Origin: Tillandsia leiboldiana
Taxonomy: Eukaryota > Streptophyta > Magnoliopsida > Poales > Bromeliaceae
Length of the DNA: 64,000 nt
NCBI GenBank assembly: GCA_029204045.2
Contig: JAQNDB010000530.1
Span: 1-64,000, forward strand
Direction: 5' to 3'
The notes beneath the pieces were generated by a model. It had not been told where the DNA came from and did no database searches. It worked only from the letters and a program-made list of their open reading frames with translations. The position numbers and the translations under genes are program-made. Numbering within the stretch: the stretch's first letter is position 1; each line of letters begins with the position of its first letter. Of this stretch, positions 56,674-64,000 are shown piece after piece.

Positions 56674-58701
56674 ATGGTTGAAGGTGGAAACATCAACAGA
56701 CCTCTGTTCTTCGATGGAACAAATTATGCGTACTGGAAAGTACGGATGAAAGCTTTTTTAATTTCCATCGACGAACGGGTGTGGCAATCAATTGAATTAG
56801 GATGGTCTAATCCAACTGAAATTATTGCTGATGTTCGCACCATCAAACCTAGGTCGAAATGGACCAAGGAAGAGGTAGATTTTTCTTCTTACAATGGCAA
56901 AGGGATTAATGCTCTATTTAATGCTTTGTCTCAAACTGAGTTCTCTCGCGTCTCGGCATGTGAGACTGTGAAAGAAATCTGGGATGTTCTTCAAGTTACG
57001 CATGAGGGAACTAACCTTGTGAAGATTCAGAAACTGCAAATGCTTACGAGCAAGTTTGACTCTATTTTCATGGCAGAAAATGAATCGTTCACAGACTATT
57101 ACACACGATTGCAAGACATCGTAAACTCATGTGCTAACTTGGGAGAGAAGATTCCAGAATTTAAAATGGTAATAAAAATATTAAGAACTCTTCCTGAAAG
57201 ATTTCGTTCCAAGGTTACGGCCATTGAAACTATTAAACACCCGGACGAAATCCGTGTAGAAGAATTAGTTGGTTCATTACAAACTTATGAAATGACATTT
57301 CCTACTAACTATTCTTCTGGAAAAGCATCATCTTCTAAGTCTTCAGGTTATGCGTTGAAAACAACAAAAGAAGAAGACGCGGATTCATCCTCCTCAGACG
57401 ATGATGCAAACCTATCTATGGAGGACTTTGAGAAGCAGCTTGCTCTCTTGACAAGAAGATTTCGCCGAAACTTTCGAAGGGGTAACTCAAGCAAAACTCC
57501 ATCCTTTGTAAAGTCGAAGAAAGGCAAAGGTTCTTCAAGTTTCAAACCAAGAAAGCAAGAGGGTTTTTCTAAGGATAAGAAAAGCTCAGAAGGACAAGTC
57601 CAATGCTTCAAGTGCCGAGGGTACGGCCATATCTCAACGGAGTGTCCTAATAAGAATCCGTCAAAGAAGAAAGCGATGCAAGCCGTCACTTGGGATGACA
57701 CCTCATCGTCAAATGAGTCATCGTCAAGTGATGAAGAAGATAACGCAACAGCGTTCCACGCGTCCACATCTTCACCCTTCATGTGCTTAATGGCTAATAC
57801 ATCCAAGTCAGTGTCCAACTCCACTGTTGAAAAGATTGCAACGGACGATGAATCGGATAACTCGGAAGGTGAAGATTTTGCTCTAGCCTATCACAGACTT
57901 TTGAGGGATTCAAAGAAACTGGCTAAGCAAAACAAGGGGTTGAGAGGGAGATTGCAGGATCTCGAAGAAGAAGTAAAAAGGATAACTTCTCTCTCGACCG
58001 ATCTTGAAGTGGAAAGGGATGATCTGATTAAAATAAATGTTTCCCTTCAAGAGTCCAATGAGCAACTCGAGAAGAATTATATAGATATGGTGAACAAAGC
58101 GAATTACTTCTTGAAGCTCAACGGCGAGGCTCGACAGGAAAAATTGGAAATGACAGAGACCATTCTCCAACTCAAGGATGACTTACAGCGATTTTCATCA
58201 GGAATGAGTAAGTTGGATAAGCTTCTTGGTCTTGGTCAATCAAACAAGTTCGGCCTCGGATACAATCGAACTAACGACCATTTTAGTTCGGTTGGGACAG
58301 TCTTTGTGCCCCAGTCGGTATCTCCTCCTCCGACACCGAAATTGACGACAAACAACGACAACCAACCTACTTCCCCCTCTTCAGAATTGTCAAGCATCAA
58401 GGTATGTTTTCGTTGTGGTATTGCAGGGCATATAAGAAGAAATTGCAAGATGGGAGCCAAACGCTCAACTCAAGCACTTCTTGCAACGACTACCAAAAGG
58501 GTGATTCCTCGAAAATCAAATGCAAATTCTTCGAAGGAAAAGAGCCTCGGTAGTTCATCAAACAAGACGACGACGTCAAGGAAAAGCGACGGATCAAACA
58601 AGACGCTTTCACCAAAGGTATCAACCTCACAATCATTTCCGACGTACACCAAAACTCGAAAGGTTTGGGTACGCAAAGGTGAATTCTTCTTTCATCCTTG
58701 A
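56674..58701 (+). CDS. Element E Gag
   Basis: 675 residues from ATG. SIRE-type N-terminus (RPLFFDGTNYAYWKVRMKAF), CCHC knuckles CFKCRGYGHISTEC and CFRCGIAGHIRRNC, with a coiled coil between them. It ends a few codons after KVWVRKGE, where a deletion joins it out of frame to the integrase region. In B the same point leads into the protease. Intact as a Gag. Confidence 0.88.
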   Translation: MVEGGNINRPLFFDGTNYAYWKVRMKAFLISIDERVWQSIELGWSNPTEIIADVRTIKPRSKWTKEEVDFSSYNGKGINALFNALSQTEFSRVSACETVKEIWDVLQVTHEGTNLVKIQKLQMLTSKFDSIFMAENESFTDYYTRLQDIVNSCANLGEKIPEFKMVIKILRTLPERFRSKVTAIETIKHPDEIRVEELVGSLQTYEMTFPTNYSSGKASSSKSSGYALKTTKEEDADSSSSDDDANLSMEDFEKQLALLTRRFRRNFRRGNSSKTPSFVKSKKGKGSSSFKPRKQEGFSKDKKSSEGQVQCFKCRGYGHISTECPNKNPSKKKAMQAVTWDDTSSSNESSSSDEEDNATAFHASTSSPFMCLMANTSKSVSNSTVEKIATDDESDNSEGEDFALAYHRLLRDSKKLAKQNKGLRGRLQDLEEEVKRITSLSTDLEVERDDLIKINVSLQESNEQLEKNYIDMVNKANYFLKLNGEARQEKLEMTETILQLKDDLQRFSSGMSKLDKLLGLGQSNKFGLGYNRTNDHFSSVGTVFVPQSVSPPPTPKLTTNNDNQPTSPSSELSSIKVCFRCGIAGHIRRNCKMGAKRSTQALLATTTKRVIPRKSNANSSKEKSLGSSSNKTTTSRKSDGSNKTLSPKVSTSQSFPTYTKTRKVWVRKGEFFFHP

Positions 58702-61223
58702 ACCACGTCGGTACCAAACGGCCCTTGGAATTATTGCATATGGATCTTATGGGGCCGACACGTCAACCATCCTTGGGAGGTAAATGGTATATTTTCTTAT
58801 TGGTTGATGATTTCTCTAGATACTCATGGGTAGTATTTTTAAAAGAGAAAGCTGATACTTTTGATTCTTTTCACGAGATTTGCCTTCGTATTATGATTGA
58901 AAAGAATGAAAAGATCATTCGTGTTAGAAGTTATAGAGGTGGAGAATTCATAAATTCAAAATTCATTGACTTTTGCACTTCCAATGGCATTAAACATGAA
59001 TTCTCAGCACCCTATACACCTCAACAGAATGGTGTAGTCGAGCGCAAAAACAGGGTTGTACAAGAGATGGCACGTGTTATGCTTCACAGCCGGAATTTAC
59101 CGCTACATTTTTGGGCTGAAGCTGTGAACACTGCAATCTATGTTATTAATCGAGTTTATTTGCGCCCGGGAACGTTAAATACACCATATGAACTATGGTG
59201 TTGTAGAAAACCCAACATCAAATATTTTTGCATCTTTGGGAGTCGATGTTACATTTTACGTGACCGCGAAAATCTTGGAAAATTTGACTCTCGAAGTGAC
59301 GAAGGGATTTTCATGGGGTATTCTACAAATAGTAGAGCATATCGGGTATTTAACTTGGAATCTAAAACGATTGTAGAATCCATAAATGTTAAAGTAGATG
59401 AAGCTTTCCACTTTGCATCTGATAAATCTACCCCTGATATCTCTCTTGATGATGATACTCCTGTAAATGCATCTTCTCATGATAATACTTCAAATATTAA
59501 TGATGCATCTAATGGTTCTTCAAGCTTATCTGATGTGCAGGAATCATCTCATGTACCTCCGAGTACTCCATTACAACAAACGTTACGCATCTCCAAGGAT
59601 CATCCTGAATCAAACATCATTGGAGACCCACAAGAAGGAGTCAAAACTCGGAGACAGTTGGTTTGTGGATTCGCTTGTTACGTTTCCATGATCGAACCAA
59701 AGAACGTCGATGAAGCTCTTCAGGATGACTACTGGATTGAAGCAATACAGGAAGAGCTCCATCAGTTTGAACGAAACAAAGTCTGGGAATTAACGACGCC
59801 TCCGAAGCAACACAATATGATCGGTACTAAATGGATTTTCAAGAATAAGAAAAATGAGGATGGTACCATCATCAGGAACAAAGCACGTTTAGTTGCTCAA
59901 GGCTACTCTCAAATAGAAGGTATAGACTTTGATGAAACGTTCGCCCCTGTAGCTAGACTCGAGTCCATTCGTATCTTATTCGCTATTGCTTGTCACTTTA
60001 AAATAAAACTCTTTCAAATGGACGTTAAGAGCGCATTTTTAAATGGGTTTTTAAATGAGGAAGTTTATGTGGCTCAACCGAAAGGTTTTGTAGACTGTAA
60101 ACTACCTAACCATGTTTTTCGTTTGAAAAAGGCTCTTTACGGTTTAAAACAAGCACCGCGAGCGTGGTACGAAAGGTTGACAAAGCACCTTTTGGAGAAG
60201 GGCTATACTCGAGGGGGAGCAGACAGGACTCTCTTTGTGAAGCATTATCAAAATAACTTTATTGTTGCACAAATCTATGTCGATGACATTGTATTTGGAG
60301 CAACAAAGGATAATGATGCTTCTAAATTCGCAGAAACCATGGAAAGCGAATTTGAGATGTCTATGATGGGCGAACTGACATACTTTCTTGGATTGCAAGT
60401 AAAACAAAATGGTGAAGGCATCCATCTGTGTCAATCCAAGTATGCAAAGGAGTTGGTAAAGAAATTCGGATTAGAAGATTCTAAAGATTTTCCTACTCCT
60501 ATGGGAACTAGCAATAAGGGATTAGGAAGTGAATCTCTTAGTGAGAATGTAGACGAGAAACTTTATCGCAGCATGATTGGAAGTCTACTTTACCTCACAG
60601 CTAGTCGCCCGGATATATCCTTTAGTGTTGGGATTTGCGCGAGATATCAATCAGCACCAAAGGAGGTTCACCTGAAAGCGGTGAAACGGATCATCCGGTA
60701 CATCAAAGGAACCATTAATTTCGGAATTTGGTATCCTATGGGAACAAGTCTAGATATTATTGGATACTCAGATGCCGATTGGGCAGGATCAGTGGATGAT
60801 CGGAAAAGTACGAGTGGTGCATATTTTTATCTTGGCCATTGCCTTGTTGCATGGCATAGTAAAAAGCAAAACTGCATTGCACTCTCGACTGCCGAAGCGG
60901 AATACATCTCAGCGGGTAGTTGTTCAACTCAACTCATTTGGATGAAAAGCGTGTTGAGCGACTTCCGGATTTCAGCAACTTCGGTAACTGTTTTATGTGA
61001 CAACACTAGTGCTATAAACATTTCAAAAAACCCTGTGTTGCACTCAAGAACAAAACACATTGAACTTAGATATCATTTTCTTAGAGAGCTAGTTGAATCA
61101 AATATTCTTCAAATTTCCTACATTTCAACTGAAGATCAATTAGCTGACTTTTTAACAAAACCGTTGGATCAAAAACGTTTTATTCATTTGCGTAAAGCAA
61201 TTGGAATGCTTTCCTTGAAATAA
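58698..61223 (+). pseudogene. Element E pol: integrase core, reverse transcriptase, RNase H; no protease, catalytic Asp lost
   Basis: Open for 841 codons in another frame than gag. The first codon of the open stretch is TTG (Leu), so there is no proper start; it is the continuation of a polyprotein beyond the deletion. Integrase begins at NHVGTKRPLELLHMDLMGP and lacks the zinc finger. The second catalytic block reads RSYRGGEF instead of RSDRGGEF (Tyr codon 58932-58934), removing an essential Asp. Reverse transcriptase (YVDDIVFGATKD) and RNase H (SDADWAGSVDDRKSTSG, STAEAEY, CDNTSAI) look intact up to 61223. Confidence 0.88.
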
Positions 61224-61579
61224 CCTCTTTTTGAAACTTTTGTTTAGGTTAGGTTTTATTTTTGTGTTTTTGTTCACTATCTATGCGTAGACATAGAACA
61301 TTAATTGAGCATTAGTTTTTATTGACTTTAACTGCATCCTTTTATATGTTTAGAAATTTATTATGCTTTGGATATCATGATAATTCATTTGATGCAATGA
61401 TCATTTATGTGAATTAAATCATCTCTGTGTTGATCAAAGTCAATTTCTCTCTCAATGATCTCTTGGTATAGTTTTTATCTTATTTGACTATTTAGTCGAG
61501 TATGAAATCGAAATCAATATTTGGCTGAATACTTTATATTTTAAATAATTGATAGCCAATTGAGGGGGAGTCAAAGAAA
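61224..61579 (+). other. Element E remnant after pol, ending at the internal polypurine tract
   Basis: Homologous to 29091-29445 in B. The internal polypurine-like tract TTGAGGGGGAGTC is at 61560-61572; homology ends within about 7 bp of it. Confidence 0.7.
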
Positions 61580-61752
61580 AAGTGTGTAGTACACTGAACT
61601 TTAGCAAATTGCGAAGTTCGAGTGTGTGGAGGGTTGAATGATACCCTTAGAATGTTTTTGTAAGCTTCCGGAAGGTTCTAGAAGGTTTCCGGTGAGTTTG
61701 GGCGCAAATCGGAAATTTTCGAAAATTTTGATTTTTGGGGGTTTGGCTTCGG

Positions 61753-61842
61753 GATCCGGATCGGATTGGGGCGATCCGGATCGTCTGCGCGAAACTGGAA
61801 ATTCCACGTTTGGGATCCGGATCGGTTAGGGCAATCCGGATC
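61753..61842 (+). repeat. GATCCGGATC paired palindromes in a non-copia LTR
   Basis: Two pairs (61753-61762 with 61773-61782; 61814-61823 with 61833-61842) with 9-10 nt spacers, preceded by TTCGGG or TTTGGG. The same design as in the copia LTRs. Confidence 0.85.
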
Positions 61843-61864
61843 GTGCGGGTCTGGACAGCCCAGT

Positions 61865-61886
61865 AAGAAATGTAATAACATTTCTT
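61865..61886. repeat. Perfect inverted repeat at the expected promoter position
   Basis: 9-bp arms AAGAAATGT and ACATTTCTT separated by AATA, 23 bp downstream of the palindrome array. Confidence 0.7.
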
Positions 61887-63029
61887 GAGGAGGGCTTTTT
61901 GGCTTTTGTTGCTTGAGGGTTTTTAACCCTCGTCACCTCTCTTTTCCTCTCATTTGGAGAGGGCAAGAGAAAGTGCTAGAGAGAGAAAGGGAGAGAAAGA
62001 GACATTAAATTTCCTTCTCCAACACCTCTCTCTACTTGGGTTCTTCTTCAACCTCCCCTTCTCCACCATTGAAGCTTGCTACAAGAGCTTGGAGGAAGGC
62101 TAGCACTTGGAGAAGAAAGAAGTTTGGAGCTTTTGTGCCTATCCTTTGCTTTTCCAAGGTGGGATTCGAGCTCAAAGAGGTTTAGAATACTTCTTTTTCA
62201 TTTCTTGTGGGATTTTTGAAGGAAAACCTAGCTTTTGGAAAACTAGGGTTTACTTTAGGGCTTTTTGACCTATAGCTTTTGGGGTGGAATTGATGGGTGT
62301 AGAACACTCTTGTGGGTTGGTTTTGAAACTTTTCTTGTTTGGATTTCAAGATTTAGCAAGATTTCTCAACCCAAGGTATTTTTCCACCTATTTTCCTTAT
62401 AATTTTAAGGGATTTTGATATTAGGGTTTTGTGATGTTTTAACCCTTTGGAAACTTCTCTTAGGGCATAAGAGGAAGTGTGGGCTTCTTGGTAAGGATCC
62501 TTCATAAGGATTTGGCAACTATCCGGTGGGTCTGACCCCACCGAAATGGGTGAACTCCCCCTATGTCTTCTATAGACTTTTAGGGCATCATTGTTATATT
62601 AAATATGCATCGTTTGATTTATCATGATTTATGATCATGCATTTGAACCCCTTCATGTGTAGAAAAATTCATACTCTATGTAGTAGAGGTAAACATTGTA
62701 GGTGCATGGGCACTTTGAGGGGGGATGGAATAGGAATTTTCGTGAACTTAAGCTTTTGGATACGAATAGAGAATAACTATACATGTTATAGAATTATTGA
62801 GATATGTTATGCATATGATCATGTGTAATTGGACATTACGACATTAGGGTCATCTCGTGTTGTGAGATACAAGTAGAAAATTTCTAAACTTGTACAATCA
62901 AGATGAAATAGTCAGATTCCATGTTTGAGACATGAGGACAACTTGTAAATGTTTTACTCTTTCATTATGCAAGATAATGTTAATATTGTATATAAAACAT
63001 TGACACTTGAAATACTATTCCCCGACCTA

Positions 63030-63125
63030 AAGGTCGATGATGCTTTTCCGTGTTTTAGACACGATGACTTGTTTTTCCGTGTTTTAGACACGATGACTTG
63101 CTATTCCGTGTTTCAGACACGATGA
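63030..63125 (+). repeat. Tandem hairpin units of about 29 bp
   Basis: Three units of CCGTGTTT(T/C)AGACACGATGA with internal hairpin CGTGT/ACACG, preceded by a related unit with hairpin CGACCT/AGGTCG. Stem sequence changes but the unit layout (hairpin then GATGA) is kept. Confidence 0.75.
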
Positions 63126-64000
63126 TCGAGACTTGCTTGCTTGCCGTTTGTGCTCATTCGCACATGCTTGGTAGGGTCGCTCCCTCCAAGCCGGCACTCC
63201 GGAGTTGGCCATTTGCGACATTATGATCGCCGTGCGGGATTGGGTGCCGATTGGGACGCCGTTGGATTGGCATAGCTCCTTGGGGGGTGCCACCACGGGA
63301 CCATGAGGCATGGCTCAAGCTTAGACTCAAAGAAAGTCTTCAAGAGAAAAGGATTAAGTTAACTAAACTTGACATTGAAATATCACATAGATGATACATT
63401 CATGGTAGTTGGGCATACATGAGAGCAAACTCGACATTGGACACCACATAAATAATACTACTCATTGTAGTTGGACATTATGATAACATGATAGATTCAT
63501 ATCATCATTACTTTGTATATGAGCATAGAGGCATGATAGTAGTAGAGTACTTTACTTTACTCCAGTTGTTTATTACTTGCATTTTATTTCAGCAGTTATA
63601 CTATCTTATGCCTCAGTTGACCTAGTGGTGTAATTCGCTTCTCTCGGCGGCTTACCCACTGGGAACTATTGATTAATAGTTCTCACCCCATTTGGGTTGA
63701 TGTTTTGCAGAGCCATCCGCAGCGGGAGGGGCTCGGGACCGTGGCAAGGGGTTATCGCATAGTTAGCTAATCCCCGTCGCACCACTCGAGGTGGTTGCGG
63801 GGCACCTTTTCTTTTGTTTTCTTGGAGAGGTGTCAGTGTATTTTGGCATAGAAACCACCCGTGTATTTTGATAAGTTGTTTTTGAAGGAACCAAATTTGT
63901 ATTTTGGATTTTAACTTGTTGCATGATAGTTATTATCTACTTTCCTCTTTTATGTATAGTTTAGTTGTGTTGCGCTCTGATTACTAGTAGGTTGTGTATA

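Larger units (their letters stand above)
55334..61579 (+). mobile_element. Element E: Sirevirus-like copia, 3' truncated and protease-less
   Basis: 5' LTR, PBS, gag, pol without protease, then 350 bp of 3' sequence ending just after the internal polypurine-like tract. ORF3, final polypurine tract and 3' LTR are absent. The last family match is TCAAAGAAA at about 61579. It is the most diverged of the four family members (for example GACCCAACA at the LTR end). Confidence 0.85.
61580..64000 (+). repeat. Long LTR-like sequence, probably Ty3/Gypsy, runs off the window
   Basis: No gene is seen. It starts GTGTGTAGTACACTGAA, matching the minus strand near 54360. It contains two GATCCGGATC pairs (61753-61842), an inverted repeat (61865-61886), GA-rich leader (61960-62010), a tandem hairpin array (63030-63125) and the block CTTACCCACTGGGAACTA...TAGTTCTCACCCC (63650-63690) followed by TTTTGCAG, typical of the 3' part of some plant Gypsy LTRs. 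The LTR end is not reached. Confidence 0.55.

Noticed and set aside
58698..58701. Overlapping stop/start between gag and pol in element E
   Set aside because: The apparent pol start is TTG and the coding region begins in mid-integrase, so this is a deletion junction.

Overview
The window is non-genic plant nuclear DNA made almost entirely of nested LTR retrotransposons. I see no host protein-coding gene, tRNA gene or bacterial-type operon. The evidence is Ty1/copia Gag-Pol proteins, tRNA-iMet primer-binding sites, polypurine tracts, TATA-bearing LTRs and exact 5-bp target duplications. An angiosperm with a repeat-rich genome is the best fit; the species cannot be named from this.

Layout. 1-1586 is the 3' end and 3' LTR of an unidentified LTR element. 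1587-1982, 13618-13646 and 33361-34841 are pieces of one older LTR-like host sequence, split by two copies of the same Sirevirus-like (Maximus/SIRE) copia family. These are element A (1983-13617, minus, TSD GATAT) and element B (13647-33360, plus, TSD CCTCC), lying head to head only 29 bp apart. B's 5' LTR is itself split by element C, a different copia (14873-23882, minus, TSD CACCC). 34842-38656 is a long minus-strand LTR-like sequence. 38657-39669 is a solo LTR of the same family as 561-1586. 40163-42804 is another solo LTR (minus, TSD TCTGG) with a very GC-rich minisatellite. Element D (42892-54117, minus, TSD CGGAC) is a third Sirevirus-like copy with nearly identical LTRs. Element E (55334 to about 61579, plus) is a fourth copy that lost its 3' end. 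61580-64000 is a further long LTR-like sequence running off the window.

How the parts work together. The family A/B/D/E has LTR, PBS, one gag-pol frame, a third ORF (ORF3, in the env-like position), several polypurine tracts and LTR. All Gag-Pol frames are damaged. A has several frameshifts and B has two C-to-T nonsense codons. D and E have both lost the protease plus the integrase zinc finger, and E has also lost an integrase catalytic Asp. C lacks the protease active-site segment. D nevertheless has almost identical LTRs, which suggests mobilisation in trans.

The most interesting signals are non-coding. (1) Each family LTR carries 7-8 consecutive hairpins in the predicted 5' leader, with different stems but the same six-base loop TGGATT. 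(2) Paired 10-bp palindromes with a TCCGGA core, 9-13 nt apart, lie upstream of the TATA box of the copia LTRs. The same module recurs upstream of ORF3 and in unrelated, probably Gypsy-type, LTRs. (3) ORF3 appears to have its own promoter (palindrome array plus TATA-like box) and a conserved 380-384 bp intron in its 5' UTR. (4) Two independent insertions landed inside the palindromes.
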